Shown here in pieces: positions 1-8,304 of a stretch of DNA of 37,173 nucleotides (its first letter is position 1; the number at the start of each line of letters is the position of its first letter). The translations under genes were made by a program, and so were the position numbers. This stretch comes from Paracoccaceae bacterium (GTDB lineage Bacteria > Pseudomonadota > Alphaproteobacteria > Rhodobacterales > Rhodobacteraceae). The notes under the pieces were generated by a model. The model did no database searches and had not been told where the DNA came from. It saw nothing but the letters and a program-made list of their open reading frames with translations. The stretch is taken from positions 1 to 37,173 of the forward strand of contig JAABTV010000036.1 of NCBI GenBank assembly GCA_011389685.1, given 5' to 3'.

Positions 1-1245
1 GGTCTGGCGCGCCTCGGCCAGCGCCATCTCAAGCGCGCTGATCCGCGCCGCAAGCTGCGATGCGTCCTGCTCTGCCTGCGACAGCGCCGCCTGCCGTTCC
101 GCGCCAGTTTGCCGCGCCTCCGTCAATTCCGTCTCAAGTTCACCGATCCGCGCCGCCTGCCGGGCCGAGTCTTCCTTGGCCTCCGACAACACCGCCCGCT
201 GCTCCTCCCCGGACAGCAGCGCCGCCGCCAGCGCCATTTCGAGCTCGTCAATCCTGAGGGCGCGCTGCGACGCCTCCTCTTCCACCTCGGAAAGCGTCGC
301 CTGCACCTGCTCGCCCTCCAGCAGCGCCGACGCAAGACGCGCCTCGAGGTCGTCGCTCTCCCCCTCCGCCGCCGCCAGCAGCGTCAGCGTCTCCTCGGCG
401 CGCCGCCGCTGTTCTTCCAGCGCCAGGGTCATCGCGGTCAGTTCCGTCTCGGCATTCTCCAGCCGATCGCGCAGCATCTCCGCCGCCGCCGCCTCGGCCA
501 GCCGCGCCTGTTCTTCCTCGCTCAGACGATCCTCAAGCTCGGTCTGCGTCGCCTGCAACTCCGCCCTTTCGGCCAGAAGCCCCGCCTGCGCGCTCTCCAG
601 GTCGGCCTTTTCACTGCGCAGCGAGGCCACCAGCGCCTCCAGCGCCTCGCGCCGCGCCGCCGCCAGACGCGCGGCCTCGGCCCCGGCGTCGATCTCCTCG
701 CGCGCCTGCGCCAGCGCAAGGTCGAGCGCCTCGCGCTCGCTCACAAGCTCGGCCTCGCGATCCTCCAGCCCGGAAATCCGTTCCCGATCCTCGGCCTGTT
801 CCGCCAGAAGCCCCGCCACCTGTTCCTCGAATGTCGCGATCCGCCCCTGTGCCGCCTCGAGCTGCCCCTGCGTCGTCTCCAACTGCCCCTGCGCCATCTC
901 AAGCTCAGCATCCAGCGACGCGCGCTCGGACCTGAGCCGCTCGATCACCGAGGCCTGCCGCTCGGCCTCGGCCTGCGCGGTCTCGATCGTGTTGGACAAT
1001 TCGGCCTCCAGCCCCGCCGCGCGGCGCTGCTCCACCCCCAGCGCCTGGGCCAGCGCCGCCACCTCGGCCGACAGCGTGTCAAGCTCGGTCTCCTGCCCGG
1101 TGATCGTCTCGCGCAGCACGAACTGCACCAGCATGAAGATCGTCAGCACGAACATCAGAACCAGCAAAAGGCCGGTCATCGCATCGACGAAGCCGGGCCA
1201 GATCGAGGCTTGAAACCGTTGCCCGGTGCGCCGCGACAGCGCCAT
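1..1245 (-). CDS. Coiled-coil MotB-like / peptidoglycan-binding-type membrane protein (partial, 3' end outside window)
   Basis: Open frame from the ATG at 1245 to the window edge: 415 codons with no stop. The N-terminus (residues ~15-45) is one hydrophobic segment preceded by WPGFVDAMTG. Asp21 sits where MotB/TolR/ExbD proteins carry their proton-pathway aspartate. After it comes a very long Glu/Ala/Leu/Arg-rich coiled coil that runs to the edge. Family knowledge: proteins of this design in Rhodobacteraceae usually end in an OmpA-like peptidoglycan-binding domain, which would lie outside the window. The gene starts 3 bp after the stop of the ExbB/MotA-like gene, so the two are surely one operon and probably form a proton-driven inner-membrane complex reaching the cell wall. 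The exact role is not known. The call rests on the N-terminal segment and the neighbour. Confidence 0.85.
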   Translation of the reverse strand, partial: MALSRRTGQRFQASIWPGFVDAMTGLLLVLMFVLTIFMLVQFVLRETITGQETELDTLSAEVAALAQALGVEQRRAAGLEAELSNTIETAQAEAERQASVIERLRSERASLDAELEMAQGQLETTQGQLEAAQGRIATFEEQVAGLLAEQAEDRERISGLEDREAELVSEREALDLALAQAREEIDAGAEAARLAAARREALEALVASLRSEKADLESAQAGLLAERAELQATQTELEDRLSEEEQARLAEAAAAEMLRDRLENAETELTAMTLALEEQRRRAEETLTLLAAAEGESDDLEARLASALLEGEQVQATLSEVEEEASQRALRIDELEMALAAALLSGEEQRAVLSEAKEDSARQAARIGELETELTEARQTGAERQAALSQAEQDASQLAARISALEMALAEARQT

Positions 1246-1248
1246 GGC

Positions 1249-2505
1249 CTACTCCTCTCCGCCCTGATCCCTGGCCTTTTCCCCGCCCTGACCGTGCTGA
1301 TGTTCGGGGGCCAGTTTCAGCGCCCTGACCGGGCGCGTGCCGCGCCGCTCCAGGACCCGCACCAGCGCGTTGATGTCGTTGCGCAGCTCGGCCATGGTCT
1401 CGTGCCGCCCGGCGCTGATCTCCTCGAGAATGCGCAGCATCTGCACGTCGATCGACCGCAGCCGCATCCGGCTCTCGGCGTCGATCCCGCCGGCGTCCTG
1501 TTGCGGGCGGTGGTTCTGCATCTCGTAAAGGATCGCCTCCTGCCCCTCGGCCACCCGCATCAGCGCGCCATGCACCGGGTTCTGATCGCTCATCCGATAG
1601 GTCATCCGCTCGATCGCATCGGCCAGCGTGCCCAACTTCTCATCCACCATCGCCCGTGTCATGTCGGACTGGGCGAACATCTGCTGCAGATCGTCCATCT
1701 GCTCGGCCATGTGATCCACGAGCCCAGCCAGAACCGCCTGTTCGCCGCCGCCATCGCCATCGTGATCGCCGCTGGCAAAGCCCAGCCGGGTGATCGACGA
1801 CAACCATTCCTCCAGCTCGCGGTAGAACCGGTTCTGCCCATGCCCCGCGAACAGCTCCAACAAGCCCACGATCAGCGACCCGGCCAGCCCCAGAAGCGAC
1901 GAGGCAAAGGCCACCCCCATCCCGCCCAGCTGGGTTTCGAGCCCGCCCATCAGCCGGTTGAACACCTCGATCCCCTCCTCGCCCTCCTGCGGGGCCAGGC
2001 TGCGGATCGTGTCGACCACCGCCGGCACGGTCGTGGCCAACCCATAGAACGTGCCCAGAAGGCCAAGGAAAATCAGCACGTTGACGATATAGCGCGTGAT
2101 CTCGCGCTCCTCGTCGATGCGCTGCGCCACCGAATCCAGGATCGACCGCGCCGAGGACGAACTGATCTGCATCCGCTGGCCGCGCCCGCGCAACAGTGTC
2201 GCCAGCGGCGCCAGAAGCTGCGGCGCGCGCACCGCGTCGGCGCTGTCCCGCCCGCCGGCAAAGGACACGATCCAGCGCACCGACCGCGACAGTTGGAACA
2301 CCTGCCAGAAACAGGCCAGCACACCGATGCCGAAAACGAACAGGATGAACCCGTTGAGATAGGGATTGGCGGTAAAGACCGGCATCACCCGCGGCAGCGC
2401 GAAAAAGATCCCCACGCCGGCCAGGCCCAGCACCACCAGCATCAACACGATCTGGCGCACCGGGTGGGAAAACTGCGGCTCGGCCTCGCGGTCCGGCTGG
2501 TCCAT
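1249..2505 (-). CDS. MotA/TolQ/ExbB-family proton channel protein
   Basis: 418 aa from the ATG at 2505, preceded by AGGAA. A GTG at 2523 would add six residues but has no ribosome-binding site in front. There are two N-terminal membrane segments (~18-36 and ~50-71). After a cytoplasmic stretch come the two conserved helices of the MotA/TolQ/ExbB domain, with FLGLLGTFYGLATTVPAV and GMGVAFASSLLGLAGSL. The C-terminal ~170 residues are soluble and partly coiled coil. Family knowledge: such proteins form the pentameric channel of a proton-driven motor whose partner is a single-pass MotB/TolR-like protein, here the next gene downstream. It is longer than a typical ExbB (~240 aa) because of both extensions. 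What the motor drives cannot be told from sequence. Confidence 0.88.
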   Translation of the reverse strand: MDQPDREAEPQFSHPVRQIVLMLVVLGLAGVGIFFALPRVMPVFTANPYLNGFILFVFGIGVLACFWQVFQLSRSVRWIVSFAGGRDSADAVRAPQLLAPLATLLRGRGQRMQISSSSARSILDSVAQRIDEEREITRYIVNVLIFLGLLGTFYGLATTVPAVVDTIRSLAPQEGEEGIEVFNRLMGGLETQLGGMGVAFASSLLGLAGSLIVGLLELFAGHGQNRFYRELEEWLSSITRLGFASGDHDGDGGGEQAVLAGLVDHMAEQMDDLQQMFAQSDMTRAMVDEKLGTLADAIERMTYRMSDQNPVHGALMRVAEGQEAILYEMQNHRPQQDAGGIDAESRMRLRSIDVQMLRILEEISAGRHETMAELRNDINALVRVLERRGTRPVRALKLAPEHQHGQGGEKARDQGGEE

Positions 2506-2609
2506 CTGGACGGTTCCTGACACGTTGTTTCGTTAGGCGGCGATGATAGGGCTTCGCCACGCCCAAGCCAAGGAATATTGATGTTTCATGGCGGCTTGTC
2601 GGCCCTTCT

Positions 2610-3140
2610 TCACGGCATCTGATGATAATTCCGCACCCGCCGCGCCAGCCATTGCAGATCGGGGTCATGAATGCCCATCTCGTCGAGATGCGCCACCGTG
2701 TTGATCAGGTATTCGTCGTTGGGCCCCATGCCCCCCTCGGCCTCCGCGATGATCCGCGCCTGTTCCTCCAGATCGAGTCCGCCGCAATATTGCACATGCT
2801 CGGCATCGACCACGAAACACAGCGCCTCGACCTCGCCGCCCCCGGCCAGCACGATCGGCAACCGTCGCTCGAGATAGGCCGCGGAGATCAGTTCCCGCTC
2901 ACGCAGATAGTCCAGCGTCTTGTCCTCATGGCCCGGCCGGACCCTCAGCGCGATCCCGTCGCACCATGTCTTTTCCACCTCGTCCAGCGCCAGCACCAGC
3001 CCCGGGCGCTCGGGCGTGCCGCGATGATGGATCGAGCGCATGCAGAACGTGCGCGCATAGCCCATCAACCGCGCCAGCCGCCGCTCGGCCAGCGGAAACC
3101 CCGGCTTCCACATCAATGACCCGTAGCCGAAAACCCACAT
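2610..3140 (-). CDS. Gamma-glutamylcyclotransferase, ChaC family
   Basis: 176 aa beginning MWVFGYGSLMW. The start is the ATG at 3140, preceded by AAAGGA; a longer upstream frame lacks family similarity. The YGSLMW motif (residues 6-11) is the substrate-binding loop of the ChaC/GGCT fold. RSIHHRGTPERPGLV is the second hallmark. An acidic stretch (LRERELISAAYLERR) holds the likely catalytic glutamate. ChaC proteins are cytosolic and cleave glutathione to 5-oxoproline and Cys-Gly. Length and motifs fit ChaC rather than the longer plant GGCTs. The gene is divergent from the DUF2125 gene, with 67 bp between starts. Confidence 0.9.
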   Translation of the reverse strand: MWVFGYGSLMWKPGFPLAERRLARLMGYARTFCMRSIHHRGTPERPGLVLALDEVEKTWCDGIALRVRPGHEDKTLDYLRERELISAAYLERRLPIVLAGGGEVEALCFVVDAEHVQYCGGLDLEEQARIIAEAEGGMGPNDEYLINTVAHLDEMGIHDPDLQWLARRVRNYHQMP

Positions 3141-3207
3141 GCTCTGGTCCTTTCTTCTGCGGGGCAGTAAACAGCACGTCGCGGCGCGGACAACAAGGGG
3201 GTGACGC

Positions 3208-4209
3208 GTGAAACGGCTGTTGATCTTCATCCTCGTCGCCGGGCTGGGCTGGTCGGCCTACTGGTATGCCGCCATGACCGGCGCCCGCCACGGCTTCGAG
3301 ACGTGGTTCGAGGCCCGCCGCGCCGAAGGCTGGCAGGCCGAATACACCGATCTCGCGATCCGCGGCTTTCCCAACCGGGTCGATGCCACGTTCGAACGGC
3401 CCGCGCTGGCCGATCCCGACACCGGGCTGGCCTGGTCGGCCCCGTTCTTCCAGATCTTCGCGCTCAGCTACCGGCCCAAACACATCATCGCAATCTGGCC
3501 CGAGACCCAGCGCCTCTCGACCCCGCTGGCCCATTACGACATCGCCAGCAAGGACATGCGCGCCAGCCTGGTGACCGCGGCCACCCCCGCCCTGCCGCTG
3601 GAGCGGATGAACCTCGTCGCCGGCGCCATGGCCATCACCAATGATGACGGCGCGGTCAGCACGCTCGACGGGCTGCAGGCCGCCGTGACCCGCCTGCCCG
3701 GCGCGACCTCGGGCTATCGCTTCGCGATCAATGCCGACGGGCTCATCCCCGCCCTGCCCGACCGGGTCGGCCTGCGCAGCGGCGGCGCCGTGCCGCGCCG
3801 GCTCGACGCGCTGCGCGCCGATCTCGAAGTGGAGTTCGACGCGCCCTGGGATCTCTCGGCGCTGTCCGATGCCCGCCCCCAGCCCCGGCGCCTCCGGCTT
3901 CGTCTGGCCGAGGCGCGCTGGGGCCGGCTCGAACTCAAGCTCGCCGGAACGCTCGAGGTCGATCGCACCGGGCGACCCTCGGGGCGACTCACCGTCAAGG
4001 CACAGAACTGGCGCGACATCCTCACCCTCGCCCGCGATCTCGGCTGGATCGGGCCGGCCTGGGGCGACCGGCTCGAACAGGGGCTGTCGCTCGCGGCGCA
4101 ACTCTCCGGCAATCCCGAAACGCTCGACATCCCGCTCGATTTCGCCAATGGCCGCGTCTCGCTCGGCCCGGTCCCGCTCGGCCCCGCCCCGGTGCTCCGG
4201 CTACGCTAG
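3208..4209 (+). CDS. DUF2125 domain-containing protein
   Basis: 333 aa with a GTG start at 3208 behind AAGGGGGTGA. The first ~20 residues (MKRLLIFILVAGLGWSAYWYA) form a signal anchor or uncleaved signal peptide, so the rest is likely periplasmic. The body has the DUF2125 pattern near the start (W-F-x-x-R-x-A-E-G-W-Q, then a G-F-P-N-R motif) followed by beta-rich sequence with repeated LDIPLDF/GRVSLGP-type strands. DUF2125 proteins are common in alphaproteobacteria and have no established function. The stop lies immediately before a structured intergenic element. Family assignment is firm; a role cannot be given. Confidence 0.85.
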   Translation: MKRLLIFILVAGLGWSAYWYAAMTGARHGFETWFEARRAEGWQAEYTDLAIRGFPNRVDATFERPALADPDTGLAWSAPFFQIFALSYRPKHIIAIWPETQRLSTPLAHYDIASKDMRASLVTAATPALPLERMNLVAGAMAITNDDGAVSTLDGLQAAVTRLPGATSGYRFAINADGLIPALPDRVGLRSGGAVPRRLDALRADLEVEFDAPWDLSALSDARPQPRRLRLRLAEARWGRLELKLAGTLEVDRTGRPSGRLTVKAQNWRDILTLARDLGWIGPAWGDRLEQGLSLAAQLSGNPETLDIPLDFANGRVSLGPVPLGPAPVLRLR

Positions 4210-4210
4210 G

Positions 4211-4306
4211 GCGTGTCGGGAAATACCCGCAACATGATGTATCGCAAATATCCCGCGAGCGCGAAGCGCGACAGGGTATTTGCGATTCAGCCTTTTCCCG
4301 AAACGC
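4211..4306. repeat. MITE/REPIN-like 96-bp inverted-repeat element
   Basis: The terminal arms GCGTGTCGGGAAA (4211-4223) and TTTCCCGAAACGC (4294-4306) are inverted repeats matching at 12 of 13 positions. Inside, ATCGCAAATATCCC (4241-4254) pairs with GGGTATTTGCGAT (4274-4286), leaving one bulged T. The innermost stem is GCGC-GAA-GCGC. The element begins one base after the DUF2125 stop codon. This nested design resembles small non-autonomous elements or REP-type hairpins. Mobility is inferred only, since a second copy is not present in the window. Confidence 0.55.
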
Positions 4307-4349
4307 AATAGGGTCAACTGGCGCACCTCCTCACCCCGAACAGACAAAG

Positions 4350-4394
4350 CCCCCTCGGCCGGACGGGTGGGTGGGCGGGGTCCGGACGAGGGGG
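4350..4394 (+). terminator. Long hairpin with G-quadruplex motif in the loop (possible terminator of the DUF2125 transcript)
   Basis: CCCCCTCGGCCGGA (4350-4363) and TCCGGACGAGGGGG (4381-4394) are inverted repeats with one mismatch in 14. The loop between them carries GGGTGGGTGGGCGGGG (4365-4380), a perfect four-run G-quadruplex motif with single-base loops. The structure lies 140 bp past the DUF2125 stop, in a convergent spacer. There is no T-tract, so an intrinsic terminator is uncertain; it may instead block or pause polymerase. Confidence 0.5.
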
Positions 4395-4470
4395 CGGGGG
4401 CCGGGCAAGGGAGCAGGCCACCGCGCGCTGCATTGATCAATTTTCCCTAAATAATTGCCGCGCTGCGGCG

Positions 4471-4523
4471 GTGCACGCCCGGCAGCCGGGGCGCAGCCGC
4501 AAGTCACCCCCCGCTTCGCGGCG
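4471..4523. repeat. Dispersed intergenic repeat, copy A (CGGCAGCCGG ... CACCCCCC)
   Basis: It contains CCCGGCAGCCGGGGCGCAGC followed by AAGTCACCCCCCGC. The same word order occurs at 23771-23823, and a related arrangement occurs at 37065-37115, all intergenic. It is probably a family of Rhodobacteraceae intergenic repeats. Only the similarity of the three sites is seen here; function is unknown. Confidence 0.4.
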
Positions 4524-4567
4524 CAGGCCGAGGCATTAACCCTTGGGCGCGGTGCGGCAAGACCGCG

Positions 4568-5317
4568 TTAACGGCAATATGACCCCGAGCGATAGCGCGC
4601 CGTGTCGAAATGGAAATGATCGCGGTGATACCGGTCGGCCGCCGGGCCCAGCACGGTGCCGAACGGCCCGCAGGCGCGCGCGTGCATCTGCCTGAGCGCG
4701 CGCCCGCGCCAGCCCCGGCCCCAATGAGTCAACACGTTGATTTCGCTTCCATCTTTCATGCCTACACCTGCCACGTCAATGGCCCGCCCCTTGCCATGCT
4801 CCGAGATTTTCGCGCCGGTCTTGCTGTTGCGCGTCCGGCAGGCGTAATGCGCCGCGACCCGGATTTCCGCCGCCCCGCCGCCTCGCTGCCCCAGCGCCGG
4901 TTTCATGCCCTTTTCCACCCATGTTTTCAACGCCTTGGCCGTGGTGCAATCGACCACCGCCCGCTGGCTCAGCGTGACACCGGCCACCGAGCGCAGCCTT
5001 ACCGCGTCGTTAACCCCGCATCCGCCAAGCTTGCCGCGCACGCGCCCCACGGTCTCGCCCTGGATCGCCGGATCGCCACAGACCATGCCGCGTTGCAGCG
5101 CCCGCTTGCGCTTCGACGCGAAAAGCCGCACCCCCTCGCTACGCGGCCTGGGTCGCAACACCCGCCAAAGCCCGGGCTGCTCCGGCCGCGCTGCCACCCG
5201 CGCCGGGGGGCCGCTCTCGGTCCGCGCCACCGGGCGCAGGGATGTCTCGGGCGAGGCGGCCCCAACACAGGACGCCGACAAAATAAAAGATATTATTATC
5301 AATAGCTTAAGCCTCAT
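4568..5317 (-). CDS. Extensin-family protein (M15-like fold)
   Basis: 249 aa from the ATG at 5317, which overlaps the tyrA stop by four bases (ATGA). Residues 1-20 ([20 protein letters not shown]) form a secretion signal; the Cys at 17 might be lipidated, but the lipobox is poor. A basic, proline-rich linker follows. The C-terminal ~170 residues are an Extensin_C domain with SEHGKGRAIDVAG and HRDHFHFD. Those motifs supply the His, Asp and His of a zinc site like that of M15 D,D-carboxypeptidases. Paired cysteines (VCGDP, GGCGVND, DCTTAK, YACRTR, ACGPF) suggest disulphides, as expected for a periplasmic protein. The likely role is cell-wall related, but the substrate of this bacterial family is not established. 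It is the last gene of the hisC-tyrA unit and is probably co-transcribed with it. Confidence 0.85.
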   Translation of the reverse strand: MRLKLLIIISFILSASCVGAASPETSLRPVARTESGPPARVAARPEQPGLWRVLRPRPRSEGVRLFASKRKRALQRGMVCGDPAIQGETVGRVRGKLGGCGVNDAVRLRSVAGVTLSQRAVVDCTTAKALKTWVEKGMKPALGQRGGGAAEIRVAAHYACRTRNSKTGAKISEHGKGRAIDVAGVGMKDGSEINVLTHWGRGWRGRALRQMHARACGPFGTVLGPAADRYHRDHFHFDTARYRSGSYCR

Positions 5318-6234
5318 TTTGGCTTCACCCGGCCGAAATCCGGCGCATCCGTGTCCTGCCCCGCCTCGATGATCCCGCGCCGGATCGAGCGGGTGTGGTT
5401 GAAATAGTCGAACAATTGTTCGCCATCCCCCGTGCGGATCGCGCGTTGCAGGGCGAACAACTCCTCGGTAAAGCGCCCGAGGATTTCCAGCGTCGCCTCC
5501 TTGTTGTTGAGAAACACATCGCGCCACATGGTCGGGTCCGACGCCGCGATCCGGGTGAAATCACGGAATCCCGCAGCCGAGAACTTGATCACCTCCTGCT
5601 CGCTCACCCGTCGAAAATCATCGGCGACCCCGACCATCGTATAGGCGATAAGATGCGGGATATGGCTCACGATGGCGCAAAGCAGGTCGTGATGCTCGAC
5701 CTCCATCACCTCGGTATTGGCGCCCAGCATCCGCCACAACGCGGCCACCCGCTCGACCGCCTGCGCGTCGGTGCCGGCACCCGGCACGATCAGGCACCAG
5801 CGGTTGTCGAACAGTTCGGCAAAGCCCGAACGCGGCCCGGAATGCTCGGTGCCCGCCATCGGGTGCGTCGGGACAAAGTGAACGTTTTCAGGAAGATGTG
5901 GCGCCACAGCTTCGACCACCGCCGCCTTGACCGAGCCCACATCCGAAACCGTCGCCCCGGCCTTCAGGACCGGCGCGATCTCGCGCGCGACCGCTCCCAT
6001 CGCCCCCACCGGCACGCAAAGCACGACCAGATCGGCATCGCGCGCGGCCTCGGCGGCACTGTCGCAAACCCGGTCGACAAGGCCGATCTCGCGGGCAATC
6101 TCGCGTGTTTGGCCGCTGCGGGCATAGCCGGTGATCTCGCCCTCATACCCGGCCCGGCGCAGCGCGAGGCTCATCGACCCGGCGATCAACCCCAGTCCGA
6201 TCAGGGCGATGCGCGCATAAGGCTCGCCCATCAT
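5314..6234 (-). CDS. tyrA: Prephenate/arogenate (cyclohexadienyl) dehydrogenase
   Basis: 306 aa from the ATG at 6234. Tandem ATGs at 6234 and 6231 both follow GGGAGGGG, and the first makes a four-base ATGA overlap with the hisC stop. The N-terminal Rossmann domain opens with [13 protein letters not shown], the dinucleotide-binding loop. VSDVGSVK and [11 protein letters not shown] are the substrate-site motifs of the TyrA family, the latter with the catalytic histidine. The all-helical dimerisation domain follows ([31 protein letters not shown]). It performs the NAD(P)-dependent oxidative decarboxylation in tyrosine synthesis. There is no fused chorismate mutase or ACT domain, so feedback control is not through an ACT domain. 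Coupling to hisC fits a transaminase that also serves aromatic amino acids. Confidence 0.94.
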   Translation of the reverse strand: MMGEPYARIALIGLGLIAGSMSLALRRAGYEGEITGYARSGQTREIAREIGLVDRVCDSAAEAARDADLVVLCVPVGAMGAVAREIAPVLKAGATVSDVGSVKAAVVEAVAPHLPENVHFVPTHPMAGTEHSGPRSGFAELFDNRWCLIVPGAGTDAQAVERVAALWRMLGANTEVMEVEHHDLLCAIVSHIPHLIAYTMVGVADDFRRVSEQEVIKFSAAGFRDFTRIAASDPTMWRDVFLNNKEATLEILGRFTEELFALQRAIRTGDGEQLFDYFNHTRSIRRGIIEAGQDTDAPDFGRVKPK

Positions 6235-7313
6235 TGCCCCTCCCGCCAATGCTGCAGCGCCGCGATCACCCGACCGGTCTGGGCCGAATCGCCCACGGTG
6301 ATTCGCAACCCCTCGGGAAACCCGTATCCCGCGACCCGCCGCACGATGATCCCTTCCCGTTGCAGTGCCGCATCCGCCGCCCCCGCCTGCCCCTCATCGG
6401 CAAAGCGGGCCAGCACGAAATTGGCGTGGCTGTCATCGCAGGCAATGCCCATCTCCCGCAACGCCCCGACCAGCCGCGCCCGCTGTTCGGCGTTGAGCGC
6501 GGCACAACGCGCGACCCAGTCGCGATCCCGCACCGCCGCCTCGGCCGCGGCCAGTTGCAGCACCGACAGGTTGAAGGGCTGGCGGATACGGGTCATCACG
6601 TCGATCATCGCGCGCGGACCATAGCCCCAGCCGACGCGCAACCCGCCCAGCCCGTAAATCTTGGAAAAGGTCCGCGTCATCAAGACGTTGGGGCGTGTTT
6701 CTGCCAGCGCAGCCCCGCCGTCATAGCCTTCGGCATACTCGGTATAGGCCCCGTCGATCACGAGGATCACATGGCCCGGCAGACCATCGGCCAGCCGTTC
6801 GAGATCGCCTTGTGGCAGCATCGTGCCGGTCGGGTTGCCCGGATTGGCGATCAGCACAAGCCGCGTTCGTGCCGTCACGGCGCGCAGGATCGCATCCACA
6901 TCCACCACGCGCTCCACCTCGGGCAGGCGAACCGGCGTCGCCCCCGCCATATGGGCCAGGATCGGATACATCGAAAACCCGTGCTCGGTGTGGATGATCT
7001 CGTCCCCCGGGCCGCTGAACGCCTGGGTGACGAATTGCAGCACCTCGTCCGACCCGACCCCGCAGATGATCCGCGCGGGGTCGAGCCCATGCACCGCCCC
7101 GATCGCCGCGCACAGGTCGGCATGGTCGGTCGGCGGATAAAGATGCACATCCCGCGCCGCCCGGGCCAACGCCTCGCGCGCCACCGGCGGCGATCCCAGC
7201 GGGTTCTCGTTCGACGACAGCTTGAGCACCTCGTCATGGCCGGCCAGGCGGGACTTGCCGCCGACATAAAGGTCAATCTCCATGATGCCCGGCTGGGGTT
7301 CGATCCTGTGCAT
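6231..7313 (-). CDS. hisC: Histidinol-phosphate aminotransferase
   Basis: 360 aa starting [10 protein letters not shown] at 7313 behind AAGGAG. It is a class I/II PLP aminotransferase. [11 protein letters not shown] is the N-terminal HisC motif, NPGNPTGT and DGAYTEYA contact the cofactor, and the lysine in [17 protein letters not shown] forms the Schiff base. The C-terminal domain ends [16 protein letters not shown], whose Arg binds the substrate acid group. It carries out the glutamate-dependent amination of imidazole acetol phosphate in histidine synthesis. Related enzymes in bacteria with a hisC-tyrA arrangement also transaminate aromatic 2-oxo acids, which is likely here (inference). It is the first gene of hisC-tyrA-extensin, which are linked by overlapping stop and start codons. 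Confidence 0.95.
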   Translation of the reverse strand: MHRIEPQPGIMEIDLYVGGKSRLAGHDEVLKLSSNENPLGSPPVAREALARAARDVHLYPPTDHADLCAAIGAVHGLDPARIICGVGSDEVLQFVTQAFSGPGDEIIHTEHGFSMYPILAHMAGATPVRLPEVERVVDVDAILRAVTARTRLVLIANPGNPTGTMLPQGDLERLADGLPGHVILVIDGAYTEYAEGYDGGAALAETRPNVLMTRTFSKIYGLGGLRVGWGYGPRAMIDVMTRIRQPFNLSVLQLAAAEAAVRDRDWVARCAALNAEQRARLVGALREMGIACDDSHANFVLARFADEGQAGAADAALQREGIIVRRVAGYGFPEGLRITVGDSAQTGRVIAALQHWREGQ

Positions 7314-7430
7314 CGCGCGCTCCTTGGGGGTCTTGAGGGCCCTTGATAACGGCCCGGCACGATCCGATCCAGACAGAAAGGCGTCGCACCGGCATGGGCC
7401 CGAAATGGACCCGACATGAAACCGGACATG

Positions 7431-7461
7431 AAAAAGGCCGCGTCGGCATCCCGTCGCGGCC
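7431..7461 (-). terminator. Rho-independent terminator of rpsD
   Basis: On the minus strand GGCCGCG-A-CGG is followed by a 4-base loop and CCG-A-CGCGGCC, then TTTTT (A-run at 7431-7435 on the plus strand). It lies 26 bp past the rpsD stop and is a textbook intrinsic terminator separating rpsD from hisC. Confidence 0.9.
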
Positions 7462-7487
7462 CTTCCTGATCCTGCCTGCAAAGCGGC

Positions 7488-8108
7488 TTAGTTCTTCGCG
7501 TAGAATTCGACGACGAGGTTCGGTTCCATCATCACCGGATAGGGCACATCACCCAGCGTCGGCGTGCGCACGAAGGTCGCGGTCAGCTTGGAGTGATCCG
7601 CGTCGATGTAATCGGGCACGTCACGTTCGGCCAACTGGGTCGCTTCCAGAATGGCGGCCATCTGCTTGGACTTGTCGCGCACCTCGATCACGTCACCCTC
7701 GGACACGCGGTAGGAGGGGATGTTGACCCGCTTGCCGTTGACCAGAACATGGCCGTGGTTCACGAACTGGCGTGCGGCAAAGACGGTCGGCACGAACTTG
7801 GCGCGATACACCACCGCGTCAAGACGGCGTTCCAGCAGGCCGATCAGGTGCTCACCGGTGTCACCCCTGACCCGTTCGGCCTCAGCATAGATGCGGCGGA
7901 ACTGCTTTTCCGTCAGGTCGCCATAATAGCCCTTGAGCTTCTGCTTGGCGCGCAGCTGGATGCCGAAATCGCTGAGCTTGCCCTTGCGGCGCTGGCCGTG
8001 CTGGCCGGGGCCGTATTCACGGCGGTTGACGGGGGATTTCGGGCGGCCCCAGATGTTTTCGCCCATCCGGCGGTCGATCTTGTATTTGGCAGTCGTGCGT
8101 TTGGTCAC
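7488..8108 (-). CDS. rpsD: 30S ribosomal protein S4
   Basis: 206 aa with a GTG start at 8108 behind AAGGAG. The sequence is that of alphaproteobacterial uS4: [20 protein letters not shown] at the N-terminus, then [15 protein letters not shown] and [14 protein letters not shown]. The S4 RNA-binding domain runs roughly from residue 95 ([37 protein letters not shown]). S4 binds 16S rRNA early in 30S assembly. It stands alone here, not in the alpha operon with S13/S11/rpoA, as is usual in alphaproteobacteria. It has its own promoter and terminator. Confidence 0.98.
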   Translation of the reverse strand: MTKRTTAKYKIDRRMGENIWGRPKSPVNRREYGPGQHGQRRKGKLSDFGIQLRAKQKLKGYYGDLTEKQFRRIYAEAERVRGDTGEHLIGLLERRLDAVVYRAKFVPTVFAARQFVNHGHVLVNGKRVNIPSYRVSEGDVIEVRDKSKQMAAILEATQLAERDVPDYIDADHSKLTATFVRTPTLGDVPYPVMMEPNLVVEFYAKN

Positions 8109-8194
8109 GGCTGGTCTCCTTCTGATGCGTGGCCGGGCGGGCCACTATGAAGGGCGTTGTCCTCTGGTCTTACCCGGTTTCCCGGCGCCCGACA

Positions 8195-8216
8195 GGCATC
8201 CCCTTGCGGGGGCCAC
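8195..8216 (-). promoter_or_regulatory. Stem-loop in the rpsD leader
   Basis: In the ~115-nt presumed untranslated leader of rpsD, the minus strand reads CCCC-GCAA-GGGG, a GC stem closed by a GNRA-type tetraloop. S4 is autoregulatory in other bacteria through leader RNA, so this is a candidate control element. Only the hairpin is seen; binding is inference. Confidence 0.35.
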
Positions 8217-8235
8217 CAACACCAATGAAGCCGCG

Positions 8236-8263
8236 CTTATAGATCAGCGCGGGGGCGTGTCAA
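8236..8263 (-). promoter_or_regulatory. Sigma-70-type promoter of rpsD
   Basis: On the minus strand a perfect -35 TTGACA (8263-8258), a 16-bp spacer and -10 TATAAG (8241-8236) stand about 128 bp before the rpsD start. The near-consensus match fits a highly expressed ribosomal protein gene. Confidence 0.8.
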
Positions 8264-8304
8264 CCGGAAAGACAGGGATCGAGGCGGCGGAAAGGGGGGG
8301 CGAC

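Larger units (their letters stand above)
4210..4567. other. 358-bp convergent spacer with structured DNA, no gene
   Basis: This lies between the ends of the plus-strand DUF2125 gene and the minus-strand extensin gene. No credible coding frame was found. It holds three distinct structures listed separately: a 96-bp inverted-repeat element (4211-4306), a hairpin with a G-quadruplex motif in its loop (4350-4394), and a CGGCAGCCGG/CACCCCCC repeat (4471-4523). A short AT-rich island (about 4432-4460) sits between the last two. Confidence 0.8.

Noticed and set aside
109..2520. 803-codon open frame on the plus strand
   Set aside because: It is antisense to the ExbB-like and coiled-coil genes, has low-complexity Arg/Leu/Gln composition, and matches no family. 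It is a GC-driven shadow.
2926..4101. 391-codon minus-strand frame over the ggct and DUF2125 genes
   Set aside because: It overlaps two well-supported genes and has no family similarity.
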